DNA of 64,000 nucleotides from Cyathus striatus (GCA_025738555.1 JAOVFP010000021.1:1860001-1924000), one strand, 5' to 3'. Positions 20,413 to 33,804 are shown, counted from the first letter of the stretch. A program made the numbers and translations. Notes: generated by a model from the letters alone, not told the origin.

Positions 20413-21854
20413 TTATTGGAGGGCCGAGCACTCAAACGCCGACATCTCATCATTAAACTGCTGATTCCTCAAATCCATCTCGCCAGGGGTAACAATAGCA
20501 ACATTAGGTCCCCCACAACCCAAATCTCTGACATCAAGTAAGCAATCGTTAGCTCCAAATCATTATTACTTATAAGGTTCAAAGCAGAACCAGGATGAAC
20601 CTGAATATATTACAAAATATCCCATCTGGGACAGTGAGACTATGTTATGATATATGATTCTCTGTTAGTTATGTTTGCCTTCGTATCCCTCACTCCCTCA
20701 CTTAGTATAGTATACTACTACTCTACTATGTATATGCCTCTACTTTTTACTTATTCTATGCATTATGTTGAATGGGTTGTCGCCGTTGTGAGGAAAAGGA
20801 ACAAGGTGCCTGCGGCCTGTGAAGGGGGGAATGCAAACTACAGTCTAACCAGACATGCAGCAGTGGTGATAGTGCCTAGCGAGGCATACATAGTTGTCGG
20901 CCAGAGGTAATGACGAGCGAGCCATGCCTGGTGTGGGCATGGGGAAGAGGAAGCCTTGACTCAGGCCAGTGCGAGGGTAATAATATAATGGATTAAAGAC
21001 AAAGAGCACAATGTATGATACAATGAGCTATCTACATAGGGATATTTGTATGTGTTATAATCCAAAGGGTCCACAAAGTCTGTTCACTTCAACACATTAC
21101 TGGAACTATCTTGCATATACATGAATCATATTGAAGTCTGGCAATGGTAGTAGAATGATCTAGATACACTACACGAGGCTACTTAGTACTCTGTATAAAT
21201 ACTCGATTAACTCACTGTAAATATCATCCTTTTTGCCAACAATATTTCAAACCTTCGTATTGAGACTACTAAGTCTAAATCAACATATAGAATAAACACA
21301 GATCTGCTCTGTTTATTCTATAAGACGGCTATAAGACGTTACTGACTCGCTCTAATGCTTATTGAGGGAAAGATCACCTGACCTTTCCTCTAGCGGTTAA
21401 CACAGTTAAACCACGTTGACTTAGGGAATCTTAACGCGCTCTAGACTAAACTAAATGAACACTCACCCTACCCAACACCCCTTCAATAACAGATTCAATC
21501 ATTATATTAAAGGTGAGTAGCCATACACTAACATTTATATTCAAGGGAATACACCAACAATTATAGTTCTTCATGAACCATAACAGACTACTAACTTGAT
21601 CGGTTGGCAGATCCATGCATACGTCTGTTGTGAGTCCTATGTTCTCACATAATCCGGATAGATTTATGTCTGTGCAGAGATTGACAGTGCACATTTTGTC
21701 TGCTGTGTTTGTACTATTCTGTGCAATATTTATGTAAGGATATGATGATTTTAAGAAAGGGTTAATGGGCATACTGCCTGTAATACTTCTGAGGTAGTAG
21801 GCAAACAGGATATGACTGCCACAGCAGCGAGAACAATGAGAGCTTTGGCGACAT
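20413..21854 (-). pseudogene. Small secreted crystallin-like protein, copy E (split by LTR)
   Basis: Exon 1 has lost one base after the ATG (atgtcgcc instead of atgttcgcc), shifting the signal peptide out of frame. Exon 2 (LCTDINLSGLCENIGLTTD, CMDLPT) is interrupted by the LTR-like insertion at 20643-21585. The rest of exon 2 and all of exon 3 (DLGCGGPNVAIVTPG, NQQFNDEMSAFEC) continue beyond it down to 20413. Confidence 0.85.
20643..21585. mobile_element. Solo-LTR-like insertion (943 bp)
   Basis: It begins TGTTATG and ends CATAACA, with the 5-bp duplication gacta on each side (20638-20642 and 21586-21590). TG...CA inverted ends with a 5-bp target duplication are the signature of an LTR. There is no retrotransposon coding sequence, so a solo LTR is the simplest reading. 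It contains a 13-bp-arm palindrome (tatagaataaaca / tgtttattctata) at 21286-21322. Confidence 0.75.
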
Positions 21855-22399
21855 AGTGTACTTGAGTGAAACTAGTAAGGTGAAGCTCGAGCTGAGGCTC
21901 CTTGTGTCTCTGAGACACCTTTTATATTCTATAGCATATTATATGTGGAAATAAAAATCAAGTCTATTCAAGCACCTTTCTCTCTGGCGCTTAAGTGCTT
22001 AAGCGCTTACCCCCGGCCCGTTGCCTGCTTTAGCAAATTCTGATTCTGATCAGCAATTCCAAAATCAAATATAACTCAACATCCTGCGATTCGCGCCTCC
22101 ATCACATGCATCTGACTGGAGTCCTATAACTGTTCGTTGTCTTATTTGTCCCCCTCACAAAGGCACGTTTAACTTCATCTTCTGCTAGGGAGTTTATTAC
22201 TCGATTGTACCGGATTGTTGTTACGGGAATATGAAGCTTTCTATTGCGCCTTTCTTCTGTTCCACAACATACAGTATATTGATGTTATATTGAGAGGTAT
22301 ACTCTCATGACGCGTCATGCATGACAGGGATTAGGTTTTCAGTCGAGAGAACATTAGGGTTGTAAGTGCGGATTTACACGTGAATCATGAACTTCATGA

Positions 22400-22760
22400 A
22401 TTATTCATATGAAGCTTAACTGATTCTCTTCAGCTAATGCGATCCATGAAATGCCTATTGGACATCATCATAGGACGTTTATGACAACTATATCATAAGG
22501 AAACCCATTGAACACCATATCCTATTTAACCATTATCAACATACATCCGTTACTAAATTACAGACTCCATAACTACTTATACTAGTATCCAAGTTCTTAC
22601 TAAAACTTATTCAAGAAAGCACCGAGGACGAAAACGCAGAAATCTCATAATCAAACTTCTCCACTCTCAAACTTTATCTTTTGTTTGGGAGCTTATTACT
22701 TCAGCATTTAGACTGTGATGTACAGGATACTAGATATATACAATGGATTTCGCTTATTAT
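22400..22760. repeat. Decayed end of a duplication block
   Basis: About 22420-22560 matches the 3' flank at 17900-18060. A remnant of secreted-protein exon 3 (accgaggacgaaaacgcaga, then ctcataatcaaacttctcc) lies at 22610-22680. Beyond 22760 the repeat signal is lost. Confidence 0.6.
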
Positions 22761-25081
22761 AGTATCTGCATCAATTGCTTCCGATCGAGTCCCTTCAGAC
22801 TGAGATTTTGAGTAAGTAATTCATTTAAATGATGACTGTTCCAAATTATCATTAGAATCATATAACCATTACTATTATGACATCACGTTATTACACGTAG
22901 AGTCCTATTTCCGAATGATGCATCCATTCCAGTGGAAATTTCGAAGTAATCATTTAACATTTGTTTGTTCCCGGGTCATCTTTTCACTGACATCAAGTAA
23001 AATCGTTCTGCTACAGCGCCGCAACTGCAAAACTCGTGCCCACAATAATTATTGTTAAGTAGTTTACTTATAACTGCCACTGCTGTGACTGCGTTACAGG
23101 AGGAGTAAAGAAAGAACAGAATGCATCACAGGCGACCGTTTCTAGCCATACAGTAGGTATAATGACATTATTTTTAAAAATGAGGGTAAACTCCGATAGT
23201 ACCTGTGTTTACAGACCTTGTATTGATATTTCCTCATTTATAGATGTACGACATTACACAAAATTAAATTTCCACGATCATTTTTTCCCCACACAGTGTG
23301 TTGGACAAACTGTATTAATTCTTTTGATATGTAAACAGTTAGACGTACTAAGGACTGAAATCAGGACTCATGATTAAAAGTACCATTAGACAAACAAACT
23401 GCCAATCACGAAAAAATGATAGAACAGATGTCGCTATTAACCGTTGCTATACTTCAAATAGGCGGTGGGGATATAATGGTGATCCGTTACTAGTAATTAA
23501 TATCTTATCATTTATGTGCAGGCCAACAATAAAAGCCAGTTACATGTTGTTGCCACAACGCTGATCATCATCAACATCCTTTGCACCATCGGAACCAAAA
23601 CTGCTTCTTAACAAAGCTCCTTCGGGAAATATATTTACTGTATCTAATTTGGATTAATGAAGCCCCCGGTCATATCGAATACTGCACAGTTACGGACGCG
23701 GATTCGCTAACTGTGCTCGATAACCTAAAGTACCTAGTACAGTGGGTACGTAAGATGGGATGCCGAGATCATAGATTACGCGAGTCAGTACGGGAAAAGG
23801 TGATGGGATCATTTTACTTATCTTATCATTGAAATGCGCTCAGATATATGGCAGTTCAATTTTGGTGGCTATAGCACCGCCGCAGATAGGGTACAATAGG
23901 GTACTTAGTGTGGTATTTTCTACTGAAGTGTCTGAGGATCGGAAGCACCAACGATACAAAAGAACCAGTAATACATAGTTAGTGTACTACTTCCTCAGCC
24001 AAACCTCAGCAGCCTAAGGCCGCGTTTCACTGCCACTGGAAGGCAATCACCGATACGTAAGTACCTTGGTGAAATTATCACAATGATGAATTATATATGC
24101 TTTTATTCAACTTTTTACCCTCGTAGAGAGCATCGAGTACCTTATTAAATATTCCGAGACGAAGTAATGTATACTGCTAAAAAGAGGTATCCTGGTTTCT
24201 ATACAAACGTAGTTCGCATAGCGTTACTTAGTACTGAAACGTTTAACGCGCACTGATCACTGATTCATCTTTTCCCACTGCCTTGTTATCTCCAAAGCAG
24301 TGCAGGCCTTACACTCCAATCTTCCCCTTCCCGAGAGGTACTACATGTTTTATGTGCATCTTCAAAGAACAACCCAATTCTATAGTTTTAAAATCAGAAC
24401 CTACATCAACCAACCCACATCAATCCGACGCTGTACGACATTTCCATTTATACGCATTCCCGTACTACGGATTATAATTTCGCGGAGTTGTATTACCCCA
24501 CTTGTCGTTATTGCGTCAGCTGGAGATTTGCGCCACAGTCTATGGTTGTGATCGTCGAGGTATTGTGACAATTGTTTCTGGTTTCTCGGTGTTGCAGAGT
24601 CCCTTTCACGTGAAAATCTTCGGTCAACGTACCTCTGCGACCGATTCGCGCTGGTGGAAGGAGAGTCATTGGAGATCTGCTCTCAGTCATTACGACTTGT
24701 TGACAGTCTAGGTTGATCCTAATACCATCTTACCGCACGGCGCGACTCGGAGGCGTATATTTCCGGGAATGTTTCTCACTCTGTTTTATGTCCAGTTGTG
24801 ATTATTGCGCTGCCATCTCTAATTATTCCCGCCCAGCTATATCATGTAACCGGGAATATAACTTCCGTAAGCACAGGCTACTGTTAATCATTTCCAGACT
24901 GTAGGAGCGCTGGTGGATGGGTAGCCGAAACTAGCTAGATTATACGGTACCGTTATTCGCCTTGTCCAAAATAAATGATTTCATTTCATGATACGGTACG
25001 CAAAACTCAAATCTGGAATATGTAAATATTTTGTAACAGGTTACAGAACAAAGCAATACATCTATACAAGGTGCAAAAATT
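22760..25081. other. Gene-poor stretch
   Basis: No frame with a recognisable domain or exon structure on either strand. The short open frames found here have no shared composition or motif. I see no tandem repeats. Confidence 0.5.
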
Positions 25082-25153
25082 AGTCCCGAAGGTGGTTCGA
25101 ACACCTGACCCTGGGATCTGCAATCCCATGCTCTACCACTGAGCTATCGAGAC
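25082..25153 (-). tRNA. tRNA-Cys (GCA), intronless
   Basis: The minus strand folds into a cloverleaf. Acceptor arms GTCTCGA and TCGGGAC pair (with one G-T). The D-arm has AGCTCAGTGGTAGAGC. The anticodon stem TGGGA/TCCCA encloses the loop TTGCAGA with anticodon GCA. The T-arm carries GGTTCGAACC-type pairing (GTGTTCGAACCAC). The discriminator is U and no intron is present. Confidence 0.93.
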
Positions 25154-25729
25154 GTACTTAAAATTGAGCCACAGTGCTATACAACCCATCTATCACCTGT
25201 CTGCCTGTGCATGCTCTAGAAATATGATTCAGCAGATGTGGGATTGCTTAATCGATTCTCTATTGGTCAGTGTAAGTGGTCTTGAGAGGTTAATGAAATT
25301 ATCTCCATGTTTGTGCAGTTTGATTTGGGAAATGACACCTTCGTTAGCCGGTTCGTTGTGGCTGAGTCGGCTCAGCTTCCCTCCACTATCCATCGTCCCG
25401 TTAGATAAGCCAAATGAAGACGACTTTCCACAGATAATTTACTTTTAACCACTAAATGCTCCACTCCATGTGGTACTTCGCTACTTAAGGAGTATATCTG
25501 GCACAAGAGTGCGCAGTGCATCTGCAAGACTTCTTACAAGTAGCTTTCATACGAAAGACTAGCTACCCTTCATCTGGGCGACGAAAAGATAAGATATCAT
25601 TAGAACAATGAGGGTTACAGGACGCGTTCATTATACACTCATTTACTATCCCGTTCATCCATTTCTTATCGGTTACACCTGGCGTTACTTTCATAGCGTT
25701 GCGACTCCGGAGTCGAGAGATTTCACAAA

Positions 25730-26180
25730 TTAGTTGCATACCTTACCGCCGATTCTGCTAGTCTCGATGCAGCGAATCCTGTTATCGCTCCCCTCGTACC
25801 CAAAGCAGTGGACCCTATTTATACTATGAAGCTGTTTAAGTGCACTATCATGGCAGAAAAATCCCCCGAAGTTCCTCTCGATGTACACTGGCTATGAAGG
25901 CAAACAGCTATTACTACCTTACTGACGATCCCAACCTCGATCACCCATAAATTACTGTGTTTAGGAATGACTTCATAAAGTTACACAGTGACGCTCGTCG
26001 GCATGGACTACAAACCCCTCCAATTGTGATTATTTAAAGGATCATCGACTTTAGTGGATTTAAGAACGGGAATCAAGTGTAAGCTGAGGGTTTAATACCT
26101 GACTTCATATGAAGTTAACCCTCTTTCAAGATATGACGAAATTATCATTCTTAGTACTGCGGACTTATTTCATTAGACCT
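25730..26180 (+). pseudogene. Protoglobin copy 4 (ancient relic)
   Basis: One frame reads LTADSASLDAANPVIAPLVP then KAVDPIYTMKLFKCTIMAEK, matching EDSAALHASKPILGPLVPAV and DLVYTKLLEYSVTAK of copy 1. Further fragments follow in order with stops and frameshifts: HP-stop-ITVFRNDFIK (for HPQIAFRKDFLK), GFKNGNQV (for GFKHRSKR) and DEIIILSTAD (for EDIIISTVIA). The collinear order shows a decayed full-length copy. Confidence 0.75.
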
Positions 26181-27290
26181 TTAATCGCAGATCAACGTGC
26201 ATCGGAAACAACCTAAAGTACCAATTTGTACTAATATACTCTGATATAAGCAGATCGCAATGTTTGCGCGTTAAAATTACACTAACTCGGGTAGATAATG
26301 AATATTAAACCAATAAAGTCTTTTGTAAGCCCGGAGGTTTCTCTTGTCCATTTCCATCTTCATTTACGTCTCCGATCGATGGGCTTTCTACAAATTTCGT
26401 CGATGTGTTATCATGTTCAGCCCGCAGTAGCTCATATGGGCGTTGATTCCGTATTCATAATTTTGATCTTATGGGAGTATAAAAACGATTAGAAACAAGA
26501 ATGTCTCCGTTAAGTCTCAGCTGTCAAGTTTCAAATGACAGATACCGGGGCGTGTGACGCCGATGCAGGCAAGCTGACACGCACCTTACCTTACAACATA
26601 ATATGTGTAGTTTGTATGTAGTTGCCACCCTATGTTTATTTCCAATACGCTAACTTATTTATTAATCTGTCCTCTAAAGGTATCCTGTTCAAGTAGGCTG
26701 AAGTCGTATGGAACAAGCATGGAATTACCCACCTGTCAGACCAATGTCGGACATTATGTATTCCGTGGATTACTAATTAAAGCTGCTGTACAATACATAA
26801 TAATACAAGCAAACATGTGAGCACAGCACCAGCAGTGCCAGTGCGTACTGCACACTGGCACGCCGGCGGCGAGCGTCGTTACGTGTCTACCTTACGAAAC
26901 ACCAAATTATGTATCAGGAACGAGTAGATACCCTATCAGATAACCCTAATTTATTCTCTAATTCAAGACCAACTAGCATTACGTTCGCTATCCGAGTCAC
27001 GGCCCCAGCTCCGATGTAAGTATTAACGTTCAGTACTCGATAATTATCGTAGACGCTGCCATAGTATCTCAGCCCGTCCTACCTGGAAGGCTGTCCGAGG
27101 TGTCCGAAGGGCATATTCATACATGTTTCTCTCACTACTTACAGCACCAGAGCCCATGGAAGATATCTGAGTTAGATTGGGATTTTCATTGCTTCCGCTT
27201 CCGAAGCTGTTGAAATCGCGTCTCACTTACAGACGTTTCTATCCGAAGAAATGACAGGCCTCTCCGTCGGGCCCCAAACCGCCGCCGCCC
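26181..27290. other. Gene-poor stretch
   Basis: No supported gene. Short frames only, with no repeat structure that I can see. Confidence 0.45.
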
Positions 27291-27367
27291 AATGATATAT
27301 GACTAGAGACTTTTGTATAAGTATCCTCAGAGAGCACAACAGAAACACAACCACAATCAACTTAACC

Positions 27368-28080
27368 ATGTATACCAACAACCCTTACGCTCAAGCTGGG
27401 TGGTACAACCCTGCGAATCCTCACTCCATTAATAACCAGCCATGGGGTGTCGACAGCCACCCCCCAACCTTCGGGATTCTTCCATCCACTCCAAATGCTG
27501 GGTCCATATTAGCCTTCAGGTTTTCATCATGTAATCCAAATGTTCTCAACTGTGTCGTAAATGGACCAAAGGGATACCCATATTTCAACATAACGAGCTC
27601 TCCGCATTTTTCCTCCACTACAATTACGAGGTCTGACGGCCATGTAATTGCTATCGTCTATTGGAGCTCCCCTCCAGTTATACAGAGTTCACTTATTCCA
27701 CATCAAACAGTTTCTCAATGGCTACCACTACATGGGCAACAAAAGTAAGTTCGATATTAGAACATTTTACACGTGCTAACGGGACATCCGCTTAGCTACA
27801 GAACCATGACCGTGAACGATCGAGTATACGGATGGTATCCACGAGGATCTCACTTATGTGTAAGGTTTTCAGTATATATTTAGTCGGCAGTTGGCTGATT
27901 TGAATCAATTTCTAGTTATGCAGTGCAGGTCCCATGACTCCTGAGCTATATGCGAGGGTTAGTCGATCCGGAAACGAGATCCTGTTGGAAATTGCTCCTG
28001 AGGCCATTCAACTGGGGCTTCTGGAATTCGCAATAATAGCAACGATGGTATTGCAATCAGGGAAGCGTATCGATCCCTAA
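27368..28080 (+). CDS. DUF6593-like protein
   Basis: Three exons (27368-27744, 27796-27859, 27916-28080) encode 201 residues with exact phases. A short Pro/Asn-rich N-terminus (MYTNNPYAQAGWYNP) precedes a beta-rich domain. Its pattern is LAFRFSSCNPNVLNCVV, TTITRSDGHVIAIVYW, WLP, then RTMTVNDRVYGWYPRG, EILLEIAPEAIQLGLLEFAI. This layout (ligand-like beta strands, a 'dG..y.W' turn, and a final helix with LEI-P) is that of DUF6593, a family expanded in Agaricomycetes with no established function. No signal peptide or membrane segment. The ATG after a non-coding leader was chosen; an upstream in-frame extension lacks an ATG. Confidence 0.7.
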
Positions 28081-30162
28081 TATTTCTCCCATTGGAGTTA
28101 TACTACTTAACAGAAACATAGCTGCATATGCCCGATCACATATCTTTTGAATTGACTTTCGTACAACCTACGACAGTATTTTGACACAAAACCCTTAAAG
28201 TAGAAGAATTATTTAAGTTAGACAAAACAGCATTATACTACCTACACACCTCATGTTTTTGAAAATTTTATGTCTTTAATTGTAGTGTTCGCTTGCCATT
28301 GAAAGAAGATTATGACCTTCGCGTTCTAAATCTTTGATGAGCAACGCTACCTGAAGATTGTCGTTTTGTTGGCAAAGCAATTCTCGAACAGCTTTCGGTT
28401 GCGTCGGGTCAAAATACGTAGTGGCTGTGCATTATGTAGTCAGCACTGCGATGGTGCTACATTCACTGCTACAGTAATGCAAAATGTTATCAAACCTTAA
28501 TTACAGATTACACTCTTTGCTCATTGTCAATACTTAGTTTGATTATTCCACTTTAATAAATTCAACAATGAGTGCTTTGTACCAACTTTGTACTATAAAA
28601 TATTGAAGACAAAACTACTAATACAATTATATAATAAGTAAGTATATCAATTAAATTCTGTTCAAACGAAATTCAAGCTGAAATAGTGGCAGTTAAAAGT
28701 TAAATACAGTGTAACAAGTTAATTAGGTATGAATAAAAAAGGTGTAACTAAAAACTATGATTCGTCAAGCTTTCCCTTTAACGTGCGTCGCGAAGTATGT
28801 TTTGTAAGACAGTGTCCAGGCGTGTAAGTATTCTATGTCACGATACTATCATGATCATCGGCATGCAAAGTGACATAGTAATGCAAACTCGCATTTTTCG
28901 ACCCATACCCCTCGCACACTTTCCTCAAAAACTCTCGGAATTGGAAGCGATATGTCTCATCTACTCAAATCTGCAAAATACGAGAGGATATTGCAATGTT
29001 TCATAAATACGGAATACCACTTATGTCTTGCAAAACGCAAAATTGTACTGTTTGGTTTCTAGTATCTGATATACTTACTCTAAAGAAACATAAGTTGGTA
29101 AAAATGTTACTACTATATGATAGATCATATTGTAAAAGACAGAATGTAAATCGAGTAGGAGGAAGTAAAGATATTCTGTTTGAAGATGCGGAGCGTGACA
29201 TCTGCTCTCGAGATGCGTTGAATTTCAATCTCCGCTTGAAGATCCATCACGATCAAAGGGTCTTCGAAGCTCGAAGGGACGACCTAACTGACAGTCAGCG
29301 GACAATGCCGGGTTTTGCTTACGAATCTCATTGCCGCGCCGTGCCATAGCGTGACAAAAGTTTGCAACTCCCTGATTTTGGACTAGGCCTCACTTTTCAC
29401 TTCATATAATGTCCTCCGGTAGGTGTTTTTATATATAATTTGGAAGTAAGAACATTTAGATGTATTCCTATCGATTTGCAAAATTTAAAGTGGATACAAG
29501 CGATAATGAGGAAATCCGAAGGGATTTTTAAAAAAGTTTGCAACACCCTGAGCATGATAGTACCTCCTTCGGCGATCAAACAGACGATGACAAATCGGAC
29601 GCCTTAGGAGCTCGGACGCTCGGGTTTCATTTTAGCGCCTATTTACTGATGTCCCTTGCTCCAATGTACATTATCAACTTCATTTCCGTCGTTTCTCAGG
29701 TAGTTTAGCCCTTCATGAAAGGGAGAGAATGTAAAAAATATTTACAACGTGAATTGCACAATTGCTCAATTGAATAAGACCTTATATCAAGACGTTAATT
29801 CCATGCCCCGGTGTCGTAGACCAGGTTCACACTAAGGATCGTCTTGTACATTTCAACTGCGCTCGGTAGACAGCTTAACCTTCATTCAATACAAATATAA
29901 GAATGATAAAAATACATGAGATTTTAAGTATAATAATGGAAAATTGAGCAGAAGACCCGTGGATGAATGGGCCGAGTAATGTTCAACGCGTGCAATGAAA
30001 CATCGGTGAAGGCCTGAATAGATATCGTAAAACGGATTAACTGCAATCATTACACAGACTACATGACTCGATTAATCATCTTAAATTTATTCTAGTAATA
30101 CCATTACAAAGCCTTACATATCGTACCGTCATTACTGGGCCAGCCTCAGCTGCGGATGTGTA
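28081..30162. other. Gene-poor, AT-rich stretch
   Basis: No supported gene. A 17-bp near-repeat (agtttgcaac, then tccctga or accctga) occurs in direct orientation at about 29356 and 29535, and may bound a small decayed element. I cannot assign it. Confidence 0.45.
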
Positions 30163-31499
30163 TCATGAAGGAATGCAAACGTGGCACCCAAACTTTCGCA
30201 CCCCATTCAACAATGCACTCGAAGCCCTCTTCGCTAGACGAGGCTTTGTCACCGCATGTACTTCCCCTTTCACAGAAGAGTCTCCACCCTGTGGATCAGT
30301 CTGCCTCTCCCCCTCCCTAAAAGAGTTACTCTCATAAGTCGACCTGCGCTCAACTGAGACACTCCGTCTAGCTTCCATTTGTGGCTTCTTGCTCCAACTC
30401 CCGAAACGCATAAAACCACCGCTCTTAGAAGACCTTAACATTCTACCTCCATTGGGGGCGGTAGGCAATGGCGATGGAGACCTTGAGGAAGCTAAACTTG
30501 GTGCACCACTTCCAGGTGTTGTTACCGCTCGCCACGCAGTAGTCGAAGCAGCCAACAAAGTTGGGTATCTCTCCTGTGTGGTGGATATCTAATTCCACTT
30601 TAGTTGGAGGTGAAATAGGCAATAGATAGATAGACTCATACCACATTATAATACGTCTGCCAGTCAGATTTCATCTTCCCCCACATGGCATACGTGTCTC
30701 CACCATCATCCTCAGCACCGGGCGGCCGCAGTGCAAAGTTATCTTGACTCAGCTGCTCGGTCACTGCACCCCACCAGCCGACCAGATATTCAATATTGCT
30801 CGTGAATTGGGAAATGAGGCTCAGATTGGCGACAAGATCTGTTCCCACTTCTTTCAAAGGCTTCGTGAGCTCCTCGGCTGTGACATTGAATTGGTTAGTT
30901 TATATACAAGATGTTTAACAGTCGTATCGACATGATGAAACTCACGGTTTCCAGGCTCTACGGGCACTTTCACAGTGGCGGGATTGTCTTTAGTTGCCGC
31001 AGCTATCTAATTATAGAAAAAAATGGAGGCTTCAGCGTATGGCAGTGATGCAAAACATGGGTAGGGACCTTATAGATGTCTTGCTTCACCTCCCTGAGTG
31101 ATTCAACAGTTTTATGTACCTCTTCTGTACCGCGGCTCGCCAGGCTCTTCAGTCCTTCCCTGCTAACCCCAGCAGCAGTGACATCCCATTCTTCCTGAGG
31201 AACAGTGGGGTCAGACAGCACCATGGCCTCGCTCGAGAACTCGAAAGCGAGCTGAGCGGAGATCATGGAGGCTTCGATGGCTTGGACATAAGCTCGTAAT
31301 TTCGTGGTGATTTTAGTTAGCTGCGCAGATGCACTGGACGCAGATCTTAGTTAAATGTCGTTAGTTCGGGAAGCAGTGTCTTTTAATCGCACACATACGG
31401 GTCGTGAAGCTCGAGAAATGGTGAGAGACGCTCAAGCGTTTTACGTGTGGCCCGTGCAAGGGGAATGGTGTCCAGAGAAGCATCCTGTGCGCTGGCCAT
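30163..31499 (-). CDS. Unrecognised helical protein with basic Ser-rich tail
   Basis: Five exons (31399-31499, 31069-31345, 30946-31006, 30642-30877, 30163-30573) give 361 residues with consistent phases. I do not recognise the family. Residues 1-~225 are predicted mostly helical, with heptad-like stretches (ATRKTLERLSPFLELHD, LTKITTKLRAYVQAIEASM, EEVHKTVESLREVKQDIYK, LKEVGTDLVANLSLISQF) and a conserved-looking WWGAVTEQL. The C-terminal ~135 residues are low-complexity and rich in Ser, Arg and Pro (SLASSRSPSPLPTAPNGGR, RRSVSVERRSTYESNS), typical of disordered, phosphorylatable tails. No signal peptide or clear membrane span. Helical-bundle toxins and coiled-coil scaffolds both occur with such N-termini, so no function is proposed. 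Confidence 0.7.
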
Positions 31500-33800
31500 T
31501 TTTAGAATATGCAAATAATTTGTAAGAATAAGTAGGGTGATTTGAAGAAGCTATTGTAGCGAACCACTGTACCTGGGGCCTTCGTCTTAAAAGTGCTTTC
31601 GAAATGAATGCATTAAACTACGCATGACGTGCGGAAATTCCGAGAGGAATACGTAGTTAGTGTCCATCATCGTGCTCATCGTCAGGGAAGCTGTGTCAAT
31701 GACTCAGTGCACACCTAAACAAGGTGTATATGCGTTCATAGTCGTGATCGTGATCAAGTGTGCAGGGTACACGCATCGTGGACCAAGTTCCTGGAAAATT
31801 TAGACGTTCATAAACTTACAGACGGTGTCAGTCAATCAGGAGATAAAAGAGGAAGCTCACAGCGTACAAGAGTGCCCACGTTCTTGACGCGTTCTACACA
31901 GCCACTCTTCATGCTGTAGAGTAAGATATGGTTTCATCTTCTGCAACAATGTAATCGGCACGATGACTAGCCAAATTTATGACGAACGTGATGTACGCAA
32001 GGCAGAGCGACGCTGGTATCTATTTTGAAATGGTAGTTTGCTTTCAATGTGGGCCGTGGCGAGTGCAATATGAGTAGGATCCGACCGGTTTCAGTTGAGT
32101 TTCACTTCTTACTTCAACAGCCTCCAATAGTGTCCCGACATCGTTGGTGCTCATTGCTAACCACAGGTTTGGTAGACTGATGTTGAGAGGAGGGGTTATG
32201 TTATGAGTGAGTCGAAGTACGTGTGAACAGGTGTGGGTTTACCGAGGGGCAAATGCAAGCGAGGAGCGGAGTTGATAACGGTCAAACCCGAAAGAGGAGT
32301 TTCACAGCAAAAACCTTATCCTGTGTTCCTCTGGGTTACGGGTCCGAAGTGGACGGCAGTGTAGACACTTCTGCACAACATCAGCAGATTACAGATTATT
32401 GTAGAGATTATCAGGCACGTATTTTAAGCACACCGGTTAATAGGAAAGTGAGACATGTAGCACTCGGGCCAGCACAGTAGTAGCAGCAGCGCACAGTAAA
32501 TTTCCAATGGAACGGACATTTGGAATAGCAACCAAACCCATCTGTTACTAGTTATTGATCAGCCCCTCCTTTTACGAATTGGAAAAGCAAAACACGACGA
32601 AAATGCGCAGCAAAGGATTAAAATGTGATGTCAGCCCAGGTATACTATGCGAACGGTGGGGATGAGTAGATGCATGAGTTGTTGTACGTTAGTATTAGCT
32701 GTACCTTCGTCCACTCAGCGTCTGATTAATGGAGCTTTGGCGCCATTACCATACCTAGATTCTATAAGCGATGTGCCTGAAGAAACGATACATTATCCAT
32801 CGACTGGAGTACGTTGAACAGAAATGATAGATCTGCGAAAGGAGAATCTCAGAGTGCACAGTGTACATCAGCTGGATTAAAGTACGTGTACGGCCATTAG
32901 ATTCCGAAAAAGCCTAACGCTGGAAATGAACTATAACAATGAATGAGTTTCTGCACGTGTAGTGCGCGATTAACATTTTGGTGGACTAATTTCAACAAGG
33001 AGATAACCACGAACCTCGATGTAGCCAGACAATCTCTTCAGGGTGATACGTTTGAACCCTAATGATATATAACTGAACAACGCAGGATAGAGAATGAGCA
33101 GTGAGCTAATCAAATCAATGGAATGCAAGCAAACTCGCCAAGCACAATGCTACATAAAGATCGAATGTAAATCGGGGTTTCAACATGTGTCGCTTCTCTT
33201 GGTAACTGGAGCAGTGTGCATGACGACACAGTACAGCTTCATAGAAAAGTTCATTAGTGAGGTGAAGGACAGCTCCGAGTATGTTGGAGATGAACAACAA
33301 TAAAAAGTGCCGCACGTTTACCGCATTCACATGAACAGATCAACGCAGGTTACATGCATAAGTAGCATGTATCAATGAAACGTACCCAGTATATCCTGCG
33401 GAATACTTCTATATATACAGTAAACACAGGAGGCTTCGGATAACGGCGTTAAGCTATTTTCATTCATGAGGTCAGACTGTAGTCGAGTGGGCGAAGTTAG
33501 AATTGAAATAAGATAAGTCAGGCACTAATAGCACGATGCACGAGCGGTATCTCGGACGATGAGACCCATGGAATGATGGACTTGTAACTTTGGAGAATTG
33601 ACCGCCGTCGAAAAGGCCCAAAGCGAAGTTTGTTCTGTTTGTTCGTCAAGTTCTTACAGTTAACTTATAGTAGTTGAAAACTTGAATCAACTAACGCGTC
33701 ACCATTGTTTGGTGCTGTCTTCATCAATTTGTCACAGCACTTAACACTAAATTCCCACGTTCATTCATTCCCTTTTCATTAACATCACCCTGTTTTCTTA
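31500..33800. other. Gene-poor stretch
   Basis: No supported gene on either strand. The small frames here have no domains or splice-consistent extensions. Confidence 0.45.
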
Positions 33801-33804
33801 TCAG

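Noticed and set aside
29354..29560. Small TIR transposon (MITE)
   Set aside because: The matching 17-bp ends are in direct, not inverted, orientation and no target duplication is visible.
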